Assembly: GCA_003242115.1 (NCBI GenBank)
Contig: QBMP01000004.1
Coordinates: 1-5,074 of the forward strand
Length of the DNA: 5,074 nt
DNA from: Phormidesmis priestleyi
GTDB lineage: Bacteria > Cyanobacteriota > Cyanobacteriia > Phormidesmidales > Phormidesmidaceae
Direction of reading: 5' to 3'
A program made the position numbers and the translations under genes. Numbering within the stretch: the first letter of the stretch is position 1; each line of letters opens with the position of its first letter. Below the pieces are notes generated by a model, which was not told where the DNA came from, did not search any database, and saw nothing but the letters and a program-made list of their open reading frames with translations. Positions 1 to 5,074 of this stretch are shown here, in pieces.

Positions 1-192
1 AATAGCCGCCGTAAAAAACATCCAGCTAAACGTTGTTAATAGCTCAACGGCCCACCCCACGGGGTTGGGCAGCGCCTGTAAAATAGCGGCAATCACCAAA
101 GAAAAAAGGCTCAGCAGCAGCAATGTCTGCCAAGCAAAAATGGTTTTGGGCCAGAGCGATTCTCTGAGCTGCTTGGTGAGATCTTGAAACAT
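1..192 (-). CDS. fraD: FraD-like septal junction/filament integrity protein, N-terminal 64 residues (partial)
   Basis: Only the first 64 codons are present; the gene continues beyond the left edge. The ATG (190–192) lies 8 bp after the fraC stop, with a modest Shine-Dalgarno-like AGGG (199–202) six bases upstream, partly inside the fraC stop region. The fragment starts MFQDLTKQLRESLWPKTI and continues into a hydrophobic segment (about residues 19–38, with AWQTLLLLSLFS). A second hydrophobic segment begins around residue 48 (ELLTTFSWMFF). The WQTL…LSLFS pattern followed by a W/F-rich second helix fits my memory of FraD (DUF5357-type) N-termini. In Anabaena FraD is an inner-membrane protein at the septa, needed for septal junctions and filament integrity, and is encoded directly after fraC. 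The call rests on synteny plus this short similarity. The coiled-coil and C-terminal periplasmic parts expected of FraD cannot be checked here. Confidence 0.72.
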   Translation of the reverse strand, partial: MFQDLTKQLRESLWPKTIFAWQTLLLLSLFSLVIAAILQALPNPVGWAVELLTTFSWMFFTAAI

Positions 193-200
193 GATTTGCC

Positions 201-764
201 CTAGCTCCACTCTACGGCTACAGCGCGCAGCAATAGCAGCAGTAAAATAATGCTAAAGCTAATGGCATTGGCTTGAATAACCGTGTCGGCAAAGCGAGCG
301 ATCGCCTGCTGCGCGTCACTGCGACCTTGCCTAGCCCGCAGATATTTCTGATCGCGCCGGGACTTTTGACTCTTCTCAGTTTCTGGCCACTCGCCTGCTG
401 CGCGCAAAATGAATTCTAAGCCTTTGAGCTTGATGAAGTAGGTAATAAAAAAAGCTGCTAGCCCTGCAATTAGTAAAATGAAGCCGACCCGAGCACTCCA
501 GCCATTAAACAGCAGCCGGTTAAACAGGACGTAGCTGATAATTTGTGACTTTAGATCAGGCGGTGACAAGGGTTCTACGACCAAGAAGCCAATCCAGCCA
601 GCCACCACCGAGGCGAGATTTATAACCGTGGCATACTGCACGCTTTGTTGAAAGCCCAGGCGAAGCTGCTGCCGATATAAACCGGCCTCTATCGAAATCG
701 CCACCAGCAAAAACAAAATCTGAAAGGCAATAGCTCTCAGCGGCAGTATCGGTTCATAGTCCAT
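201..764 (-). CDS. fraC: Filament integrity protein FraC
   Basis: A 187-residue membrane protein close in length to known FraC (about 180 residues). Four hydrophobic segments are visible, at about 8–28 (starting LPLRAIAFQILFLLVAI), 44–63, 91–111 and 164–184. They are separated by a basic, polar stretch at about 121–158 that is probably cytoplasmic. The N-terminal pattern LPLRAIAFQ…FLLVAISIEA, the central QIISYVLFNR and the IKLKGLE after the third helix resemble FraC of heterocystous cyanobacteria as I remember it. In Anabaena, FraC localises to septa between cells and works with FraD in filament integrity and cell-to-cell molecular exchange. Here it is followed after 8 bp by a fraD-like gene, as in the fraCDE operon. 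The ATG at 762–764 was chosen because the LPLRA motif follows at once. A possible SD (GGAGAA) lies 16 bases upstream, which is farther than usual. It is divergent from the CobA-like gene. The symbol rests on remembered similarity plus synteny. Confidence 0.85.
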   Translation of the reverse strand: MDYEPILPLRAIAFQILFLLVAISIEAGLYRQQLRLGFQQSVQYATVINLASVVAGWIGFLVVEPLSPPDLKSQIISYVLFNRLLFNGWSARVGFILLIAGLAAFFITYFIKLKGLEFILRAAGEWPETEKSQKSRRDQKYLRARQGRSDAQQAIARFADTVIQANAISFSIILLLLLLRAVAVEWS

Positions 765-830
765 AGCAGCGCTTCGTCATTTCTCCATAGCCCAGGCATT
801 TCTTTATCGCCCAAGCATCAACTTTTAGGC

Positions 831-854
831 ATATATATAGACCTATGGCATAGG
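831..854. promoter_or_regulatory. Possible operator/promoter region between fraC and the divergent CobA-like gene
   Basis: CCTATGGCATAGG at 842–854 is a perfect inverted repeat (6-bp arms, 1-bp centre). It is flanked by the alternating AT run ATATATAT (831–838). Read towards fraC, the AT run could serve as a -10-like element about 67–74 bases upstream of the start codon, placing the palindrome just upstream of it where a regulator could act. No convincing TTGACA-like -35 is seen on either strand, and no NtcA-type GTA-N8-TAC was found. The site is a candidate only. Confidence 0.25.
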
Positions 855-951
855 GTATCGTCTGATGGGGCCTTTGAGCTAGGTGAATGCGCGGAAAAGC
901 GGAAAATTTATGCCATCCAAAAATTAAACCCGGCATTCGCTAAGCAGTCAG

Positions 952-957
952 TAAAAT
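952..957 (+). promoter_or_regulatory. Possible -10 element (TAAAAT) for the CobA-like gene
   Basis: TAAAAT lies 29 bp before the ATG at 987 and matches the bacterial -10 consensus at most positions. The hexamer 17 bp further upstream does not resemble a -35 box. A transcript starting near 964 would have a leader of roughly 20 bases without a Shine-Dalgarno sequence; the bases before the ATG are pyrimidine-rich (CTCTTATTTTTATTCACTC). This is a weak prediction. Confidence 0.2.
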
Positions 958-986
958 GAGAGTGTTCCTCTTATTTTTATTCACTC

Positions 987-2117
987 ATGCCCAGAGCCAT
1001 TGGCATTCGCACTGCTCAAAACACATCTGAGCGCCTCACGGGCCAAATTCATGTCTATGACGGTGAAGGCAAAGGCAAGTCTCAAGTGGCCTTAGGGGTG
1101 GTGCTGCGCTCGATTGGCTTGGGCATTCATCAGTTTATGGAAAGCCGGGTGCTGCTGCTGCGATTTTTAAAGGGGCCAGGGCGAACTTACGATGAAGATG
1201 CGGCGATTGAGGCGTTGCAGCGCGGCTTTCCGCATCTGATAGATCAGGTGCGCACGGGCAGAGCTGAGTTTTTTGGCCCAGACGAGATTACTAAGTTTGA
1301 CCGGCAAGAGGCGCAGCGCGGCTGGGATGTGGCCAAAGGGGCAATAGCGTCTGGGCTCTATTCAGTGGTCGTGCTCGATGAAATTAACCCGGTGCTGGAT
1401 TTGGAGCTGCTGCCGATTGCGGATGTGGTGCGATCGCTCAAACAAAAGCCCGATCATCTGGAAGTGATTGCCACCGGCAGAGGTGCGCCGCCTCAGCTGA
1501 TTGAAATAGCCGATCTGCACTCGGAGATGAAGCCGCAAATTCATCAGACGGCGGCAGAATTAGGCATTGAAGGAATTGAAATTTATACAGGTGACGGCAA
1601 AGGCAAATCTACCAGCGCTTTAGGTAAAGCCTTACAGGCAATTGGTAAAGGCATCAGCCAAGACAAGTCGCACCGCGTGATGATTGTGCAGTGGCTCAAA
1701 GGCGGTCAGGGCTATACCGAAGATGCGGCGATCGCGGCTTTGCGCAAAAGCTACCCGCACCTCGTCGATCATCAGCGCTGTGGCCGCGATGCGATTGTCT
1801 GGCGCGGACAGCAGCAGCCGATTGACTATGTTGAAGCTGAGCGCGGCTGGGAAATTGCCAGCACGGCACTGGCATCGGGCCTGTACAAAACCATCATTCT
1901 CGATGAGCTAAATCCTACGGTCGATTTGGAGCTGTTGCCCGAAGAGCCGATTACCCAAACCCTTTTGCGCAAGCCCAAAGGCACGGAGGTCATTATCACG
2001 GGTCGCTGCAAAAATCAGCCCGCTTACTTTCAACTCGCTAGCGCCCATTCCGAGGTGTTTTGTCACAAGCACTATGCGGAGCGGGGAGTGGAGCTGAAGC
2101 GGGGAGTAGACTTTTAA
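987..2117 (+). CDS. Tandem-domain CobA/CobO/BtuR-type corrinoid adenosyltransferase-like P-loop protein
   Basis: The 376 residues contain two copies of the CobA/CobO/BtuR fold, normally a single domain of about 200 residues that transfers adenosyl from ATP to cob(I)alamin or cob(I)yrinic acid diamide. Domain 1 (about 20–186) has the P-loop GEGKGKS (26–32), VVLDE (128–132) and the family motif TGRGAP…IEIADLHSEM (163–181). Domain 2 (about 195–376) has GDGKGKST (202–209), IILDE (303–307) and a family-like C-terminus (KHYAERG…KRGVDF, compare BtuR KHAFDAG…GIDY). Its TGR motif continues as CKNQPAYF. The copies align clearly: YDEDAAIEALQRGFPHL against YTEDAAIAALRKSYPHL, and AQRGWDVA…ASGLY against AERGWEIA…ASGLY. 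Neither copy keeps a clear FTW substrate-binding motif, so adenosyltransferase activity is uncertain and another ATP-dependent role is possible. The ATG at 987 has no SD sequence. The gene is divergent from fraC and convergent with the hydrolase gene. Confidence 0.85.
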   Translation: MPRAIGIRTAQNTSERLTGQIHVYDGEGKGKSQVALGVVLRSIGLGIHQFMESRVLLLRFLKGPGRTYDEDAAIEALQRGFPHLIDQVRTGRAEFFGPDEITKFDRQEAQRGWDVAKGAIASGLYSVVVLDEINPVLDLELLPIADVVRSLKQKPDHLEVIATGRGAPPQLIEIADLHSEMKPQIHQTAAELGIEGIEIYTGDGKGKSTSALGKALQAIGKGISQDKSHRVMIVQWLKGGQGYTEDAAIAALRKSYPHLVDHQRCGRDAIVWRGQQQPIDYVEAERGWEIASTALASGLYKTIILDELNPTVDLELLPEEPITQTLLRKPKGTEVIITGRCKNQPAYFQLASAHSEVFCHKHYAERGVELKRGVDF

Positions 2118-2121
2118 AAGG

Positions 2122-2154
2122 GAAAGACCCCAGAAAGACCCCAGAAAGACCCCA
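2122..2154. repeat. Three exact 11-bp tandem repeats (GAAAGACCCCA)
   Basis: GAAAGACCCCA occurs three times head to tail at 2122–2132, 2133–2143 and 2144–2154, followed by a partial GAAAA. The array sits in the 56-bp gap between two convergent genes. The last copy overlaps CCAG-AAAA-CTGG (2152–2163), a 4-bp GC-rich stem with a tetraloop that lacks a following T-tract. That makes it at best a poor terminator, and no better terminator is visible for either gene. Confidence 0.9.
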
Positions 2155-2173
2155 GAAAACTGGCAAATGCCCG

Positions 2174-3034
2174 CTATTGAGCGCGGCGCAAAAACGGAAT
2201 CAGGGCGTCGGTGACTTTTTCAGGCCAGTCTTCCTGGGCGTAGTGGCCGGTTTCTTCTAGCTCGATGAGATCGGCGTTGGCAAGCGTCTTTACAAAGGTT
2301 TCGGCAAGGCTAACCGGGAGCCATTTGTCGGCAGTGCCCCAAATGATTAAGGTGGACTGCTGCCAGTTCTCAAAGCCGAGTTCAATATCGGCCATTACTT
2401 TTTGCAAATGGAGCGATCTGACCGTGGCGAGGAGCGATCGCCCCACCTCCGAACTCTTTAAAAACGGCTTCCGGTACACGTTTAAATGTTGGTCGCTGAC
2501 CTGATAGGGCCCACCGCCTTCTAGCGTGCGATCTACTAAAAGGGGGTCTTGCGTTAGCACTTCGCCCAATAGCGGCCAGCCGAGCTGAGAAATCTTGAAC
2601 GGCAGTTTGGCCGCCGCCGTCAGGGGCGAATTTACAATCACCAGACGCTCGATTTTCTCAGGATGCTTGGCCGCATACAGCAGCCCAACCGAGCCCAAAA
2701 ATCCCTGCACTACCAAGCTAAAGCGCTCTATCTCCATTACCGTCAGCCATTGCTCAAAGGCCGCTAAAAAAGCCTCCGGGCTATAGGCAAATTCGCTTTT
2801 GTCCGGTTTGGCCGAGTAGCCGTGCCCAATCCAATCGGGTGCGAGTGAGCGGAACCCTGCGATCGCTAATGGCCCCATCACTCCTCGCCAGCTATAGCCC
2901 TGCGATACAATTCCATGCAACAGCACCACCGGCGGCTTTGCAGAGTCGTTCATGGGCAGCGCTTCACGGTAAAACCATCGCAAACCACCGGCCTCGCAAG
3001 TCTGCTCAGTAATTTCTATGCTGCCAATTTTCAT
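2174..3034 (-). CDS. Alpha/beta-hydrolase-fold protein lacking a canonical nucleophile
   Basis: A 286-residue soluble protein with the order of an alpha/beta-hydrolase (esterase/epoxide hydrolase/dehalogenase-like superfamily). It has a core strand and oxyanion motif VVLLHG (36–41), APDWIGHGYSAKP (65–77), a cap region at about 136–215, an acid motif IWGTADKWLP (231–240, likely Asp236) and a histidine motif ETGHYAQEDWPEKV (261–274, likely His264). The nucleophile elbow, normally G-x-S-x-G or x-x-D-W-G, reads VVQGFLGS (108–115). Aligned to G-x-Nuc-x-G this puts Phe112 at the nucleophile position, with no Ser, Cys or Asp nearby. Acid and base are kept, so the protein may be non-hydrolytic, or use another mechanism. 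The substrate cannot be predicted. A good SD, GAGG (complement of 3042–3045), lies 7 bases before the ATG. The gene is last in the minus-strand series, 122 bp after nudC, and may have its own promoter. Confidence 0.88.
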   Translation of the reverse strand: MKIGSIEITEQTCEAGGLRWFYREALPMNDSAKPPVVLLHGIVSQGYSWRGVMGPLAIAGFRSLAPDWIGHGYSAKPDKSEFAYSPEAFLAAFEQWLTVMEIERFSLVVQGFLGSVGLLYAAKHPEKIERLVIVNSPLTAAAKLPFKISQLGWPLLGEVLTQDPLLVDRTLEGGGPYQVSDQHLNVYRKPFLKSSEVGRSLLATVRSLHLQKVMADIELGFENWQQSTLIIWGTADKWLPVSLAETFVKTLANADLIELEETGHYAQEDWPEKVTDALIPFLRRAQ

Positions 3035-3041
3035 TGCTTAG

Positions 3042-3045
3042 CCTC
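3042..3045 (-). promoter_or_regulatory. Ribosome binding site (GAGG) of the alpha/beta-hydrolase gene
   Basis: On the minus strand the sequence reads TGAGGCTAAGCAATG. GAGG lies seven bases before the ATG at 3032–3034, a near-ideal spacing that fixes this start. It is the clearest Shine-Dalgarno site in the window. Confidence 0.6.
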
Positions 3046-3156
3046 AGATATCGACTCTTTTGAGCTTACCGTGCTCTACTTAACTTTCATTGAGTAGGCG
3101 TTCTGTAACATTGTTCTTTTTTATGAATGAGTGCATAAATGAGGGCGCACATTACT

Positions 3157-4011
3157 TCACCGACTGACAAACCAATCAATCAGCTTACGAGCAATGCTCA
3201 GTTCTCCAGGTACAGGCGGTAAGCTGCTCTTTTCAAACCAAGCCGCATCTTCTATCTCCTCCGGTGCTGGTGTAATTGTGCCGCTCGCATATTCAGCCGT
3301 AAAGCCCACCATCAAAGAATTTGGAAATGGCCAAGGCTGAGAGCCAAAGTAGCGAATATTTTTAATCTCAATCCCGACTTCTTCTCTCACCTCACGCGCC
3401 ACCGTTTCTTCCAAGGACTCGCCCGGTTCCACAAAGCCTGCTAGCACGCTATACATGCCATTGCGAAATCGCGGCGATCGCGCCAACAGCAGCTGTTCTC
3501 CTTTAAAAATCAGCATAATTACCGCCGGAGAAAGCCGGGGATACTGCCTAAGATCGCACGTAGGACAGCGCTTAGAGCGCTCCGTCGGCAGCTGAGTCAT
3601 CGGCGTCCCGCAGTGGCCGCAGTACTGATGCGTTCGATCCCAATCAACAATTTGCACTGCCCGCGACGCTATTGCAAACAAATCTTCACCCACCTGCCCG
3701 TGCAAATCGCGCAAACCCATCAGCGTAAGCCGCTCAGGCAGCGCTAAGCCTGCATCCCACTCAGCCGCAATGCAGGGCTGACCCTTCAAATAACCCAAAA
3801 ACTGAGTCCTCAGCACCGCAATCCCAACTTCAGCCAGTGTCGTTGCCAGTGGAAAAGCTAACCCCGCCTGAGTCACCACCAAATTAGACCGCTGACAAAT
3901 AAACCACTGGACAGGTAACAGCGCTTGATCTAAAGCTGCTTGATCGGCTGCAAAAGGCGCGATCGCTGGTACAAAATCATCAGAAATCGCAAAAGGCTGT
4001 AGAGAAATCAA
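3157..4011 (-). CDS. nudC: NAD(+)/NADH pyrophosphatase, NudC-type Nudix hydrolase
   Basis: A 284-residue protein with full NudC architecture. The N-terminal domain (about 1–125) is followed by a zinc ribbon with four cysteines (C131-x2-C134 and C149-x2-C152). The Nudix domain has a perfect Nudix box, G192-x5-E198-x7-REVREEVGI (206–214), and then SQPWPFPNS (224–232), the signature of NAD-type pyrophosphatases. The family cleaves NAD(H) to NMN(H) plus AMP and, in studied bacteria, removes NAD caps from RNA 5' ends. All metal-binding and specificity motifs are intact, so activity is likely. The start is TTG (4009–4011). No ATG or GTG lies before the conserved N-terminal region, and no SD is visible. 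The gene follows devA after 31 bp on the same strand and is probably co-transcribed with it. See the 14-bp duplication at the junction, which supports this TTG as the start. Confidence 0.93.
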   Translation of the reverse strand: MISLQPFAISDDFVPAIAPFAADQAALDQALLPVQWFICQRSNLVVTQAGLAFPLATTLAEVGIAVLRTQFLGYLKGQPCIAAEWDAGLALPERLTLMGLRDLHGQVGEDLFAIASRAVQIVDWDRTHQYCGHCGTPMTQLPTERSKRCPTCDLRQYPRLSPAVIMLIFKGEQLLLARSPRFRNGMYSVLAGFVEPGESLEETVAREVREEVGIEIKNIRYFGSQPWPFPNSLMVGFTAEYASGTITPAPEEIEDAAWFEKSSLPPVPGELSIARKLIDWFVSR

Positions 4012-4030
4012 GATAAAAACAAACCAGCGT

Positions 4031-4058
4031 AATGGCTGTGGCTCAATGGCTGTGGTGG
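4031..4058. repeat. Imperfect 14-bp tandem duplication across the devA stop codon
   Basis: AATGGCTGTGG occurs at 4031–4041 and again at 4045–4055, a 14-bp period whose last three bases differ (CTC against TGG). The TGA of devA (complement of 4043–4045) falls at the junction of the two units. Because 14 is not a multiple of 3, the duplication shifts the devA frame at its very end. Confidence 0.8.
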
Positions 4059-4789
4059 TACTGCTCAGGGTTCGTGTCTGATTCTAACCGACCATCCACC
4101 AGATTAATAATGCGATCCGCAACATCGAGAATGCGGTTATCGTGCGTCACCATTAGCACCGTCGCCCCTCGCTCCGTACAAAGCTGCCGCATCAGATTCA
4201 CCACATCTCGCCCAGAGGCTTTATCCAACGCCGCCGTCGGCTCATCTGCCAAAATAATTTGCGGCTGATTCACCATTGCTCGCGCGATCGCCACCCGCTG
4301 CTTTTGCCCGCCAGAAAGCGCCTTGGGCTTGTAGTGAATGCGATCGCCTAACCCCAGCTTCGCTAACATCGCCGCCGCCTGCTGCTGCTTGCCCTCAAAC
4401 CGTTCCGTCAGCTCTACCGACATCTCCACATTCTGGCTAGCCGTCAGCGACTCAAACAAATTATGCGCCTGAAAAATAAAGCCAATATTGCGCCGCACCC
4501 GAATTAGCTCTCGATTACTCAACCCCACTAATTCATTACCCAACACATTCAAGCTCCCTGCTTGCAGCGTCCGCAGCGCTCCGATTAACGTCAGCAGCGT
4601 CGTTTTTCCTGACCCCGAAGGCCCCGTGAGAATCACAATCTGCCCCTTCGGCAAATCCAGCGAAATATCGTACAGCACCTGCTTTTTAAGCTCACCTTCG
4701 CCAAAGTGAAAATTTAAATGTTCAATCTTGATCGCCAGCTGTTGATCAATCGGAGCGGGCATTAGAGCTGAGTGAGCTGCCATCATCAT
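4043..4789 (-). CDS. devA: DevA-type ABC transporter ATP-binding protein
   Basis: A 248-residue ABC ATPase with every nucleotide-binding element: Walker A GPSGSGKT (56–63), Q-loop in FIFQAHN (Gln107), signature LSGGQKQR (158–165), Walker B IILADEP (178–184), D-loop AALD (186–189) and H-loop VTHD (His216). FIFQAHNLF, ADEPTAALDKASGRDVV and THDNRILDVADRI are typical of cyanobacterial DevA, the ATPase that drives DevB (membrane fusion) and DevC (permease). In Anabaena DevBCA exports heterocyst envelope glycolipids with a TolC-like channel; paralogues occur in cyanobacteria without heterocysts, so the substrate here is unknown. No devB or devC is present on either side within the window. Three successive ATG codons open the frame (4781–4789) and a fourth Met is residue 10, so the exact start is uncertain; only a weak AAAGAA precedes it. 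The gene begins 38 bp after the alkB-like stop and ends 31 bp before nudC. Confidence 0.9.
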   Translation of the reverse strand: MMMAAHSALMPAPIDQQLAIKIEHLNFHFGEGELKKQVLYDISLDLPKGQIVILTGPSGSGKTTLLTLIGALRTLQAGSLNVLGNELVGLSNRELIRVRRNIGFIFQAHNLFESLTASQNVEMSVELTERFEGKQQQAAAMLAKLGLGDRIHYKPKALSGGQKQRVAIARAMVNQPQIILADEPTAALDKASGRDVVNLMRQLCTERGATVLMVTHDNRILDVADRIINLVDGRLESDTNPEQYHHSH

Positions 4790-4827
4790 AGTTTCTTTAA
4801 ATAATAAACAATCTCTACAAACCTATG

Positions 4828-5074
4828 CTAGCGCTGATTAAACGCCCGCCAAGTCAGGCTAATTCTCGGCCCCACGCCCTTCTGTTTTTTAATCGCATGT
4901 ACCCATTCATCCTGCACCGCCGAACTCATATACAGCACCGATCCGGGCTGCAAAACAAACGCCCGCTGAAGCGCTGGATTGACCTTGTTGCGATAGGTCA
5001 GCTTACGCGCATAGCCCAACGACACAATCGCCACCCCCGTCCCCGGCTGCAAATCTGTTGTATCATCTGCATGA
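4828..5074 (-). CDS. AlkB-like Fe(II)/2-oxoglutarate-dependent dioxygenase, C-terminal part (partial)
   Basis: The last 81 codons of a gene entering from the right edge. The fragment opens with HADD, which gives the H-x-D iron-binding pair (fragment residues 1 and 3). It continues with TGVAIVSLGYARKLTYR, as in AlkB proteins, where the metal motif leads into an I-x-S-L-G strand. LQPGSVLYMSSAVQDEWVHAI supplies the second iron-binding histidine (59). GPRISLTWRAF supplies the R-x-S-x-x-x-R segment (Arg70, Arg76) that binds 2-oxoglutarate in this family. AlkB enzymes oxidatively remove alkyl groups from nucleic-acid bases, and some homologues act on RNA or protein. All C-terminal catalytic residues are intact. 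The nucleotide-recognition lid lies outside the window, so the substrate class cannot be judged. The true start is upstream of the window; a TTG at 5050–5052 is internal. devA follows 38 bp downstream on the same strand. Confidence 0.85.
   Translation of the reverse strand, partial: HADDTTDLQPGTGVAIVSLGYARKLTYRNKVNPALQRAFVLQPGSVLYMSSAVQDEWVHAIKKQKGVGPRISLTWRAFNQR

Larger units (their letters stand above)
298..4347. repeat. Nine dispersed HIP1 octamers (GCGATCGC)
   Basis: Exact GCGATCGC palindromes lie at 298–305, 1430–1437, 1728–1735, 2434–2441, 2859–2866, 3474–3481, 3959–3966, 4284–4291 and 4340–4347. All fall inside coding sequence: one in fraC and two each in the CobA-like, hydrolase, nudC and devA genes. 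HIP1 is highly over-represented in many cyanobacterial genomes, so this supports the taxonomic reading and gives no sign that any one gene is recently acquired from another group. The span given covers first to last site; it is not a continuous repeat. Confidence 0.95.

Noticed and set aside
754..936. A 60-codon minus-strand open frame overlapping the start of fraC
   Set aside because: It shows no recognisable domain or good ribosome site, covers the divergent promoter region, and overlaps fraC out of frame. Its composition looks like translated non-coding DNA.
1684..1911. Additional plus- and minus-strand open frames inside the CobA-like, hydrolase and devA genes
   Set aside because: They lie in alternative frames of well-supported genes, contain no recognisable motifs, and have no ribosome binding sites.
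2081..2107. Direct repeat GCGGGGAGT (2081–2089 and 2099–2107) near the end of the CobA-like gene
   Set aside because: It is short, inside coding sequence, and lies in the conserved C-terminal motif region where the codons are explained by the protein (ERGVE…KRGVD).
2152..2163. CCAG-AAAA-CTGG inverted repeat as a terminator between the convergent genes
   Set aside because: The stem has only four base pairs and no T-tract on either side at the right distance. It is mentioned with the tandem repeat but not called as a terminator.
3126..3153. Possible hairpin (GTGC…GCAC with flanking AAT/ATT) just downstream of the nudC stop
   Set aside because: The stem is short, has a 2-base bulge and a long loop. 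In the direction of nudC transcription it is followed by an A-rich, not T-rich, stretch, so it does not look like an intrinsic terminator.
1..5074. A novel defence, mobile or CRISPR-like system
   Set aside because: There are no transposase, integrase, nuclease or toxin–antitoxin genes, no spaced repeats and no inverted terminal repeats. HIP1 sites occur through nearly all genes, which argues against a foreign island.

Overview
The window looks like chromosomal DNA from a filamentous cyanobacterium. Two signals support this. The octamer GCGATCGC (HIP1, a repeat typical of many cyanobacterial genomes) occurs nine times in about 5 kb. The left end also carries a fraC–fraD pair, whose relatives are septum and filament-integrity proteins of filamentous cyanobacteria. 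No rRNA, tRNA, CRISPR array, transposase, phage gene or plasmid origin was seen. This reads as ordinary core or semi-core genome with a few odd details, not as a new defence or mobile system.

Left block (1–764, minus strand): fraC, followed after 8 bp by the 5' part of fraD, which runs off the left edge. A 222-bp divergent intergenic region (765–986) separates fraC from the only plus-strand gene. It holds a perfect 13-bp palindrome next to an AT-rich stretch.

Middle (987–2117, plus strand): a 376-residue protein made of two tandem CobA/CobO/BtuR-type P-loop domains, the corrinoid adenosyltransferase fold. Each copy has lost different family motifs. It converges on the next gene across 56 bp containing three exact 11-bp tandem repeats.

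Right block (2174–5074, all minus strand): reading in the direction of transcription, an AlkB-like Fe(II)/2-oxoglutarate dioxygenase (C-terminal part only), a DevA-type ABC transporter ATPase, a NudC-type NAD(H)/NAD-cap pyrophosphatase, and an alpha/beta-hydrolase-fold protein without a recognisable nucleophile. The gaps are 38, 31 and 122 bp, so the first three could be one transcript. The hydrolase may have its own promoter. AlkB (alkylation repair) and NudC (nucleotide/RNA-cap hydrolysis) could share a nucleic-acid or nucleotide maintenance theme, but this is inference from proximity. The DevA ATPase has no DevB or DevC partner inside the window.

The observations most worth a second look are the missing nucleophile in the alpha/beta hydrolase, the complementary motif loss in the duplicated CobA-like protein, and a 14-bp duplication at the devA–nudC junction that appears to have removed a stop/start overlap.
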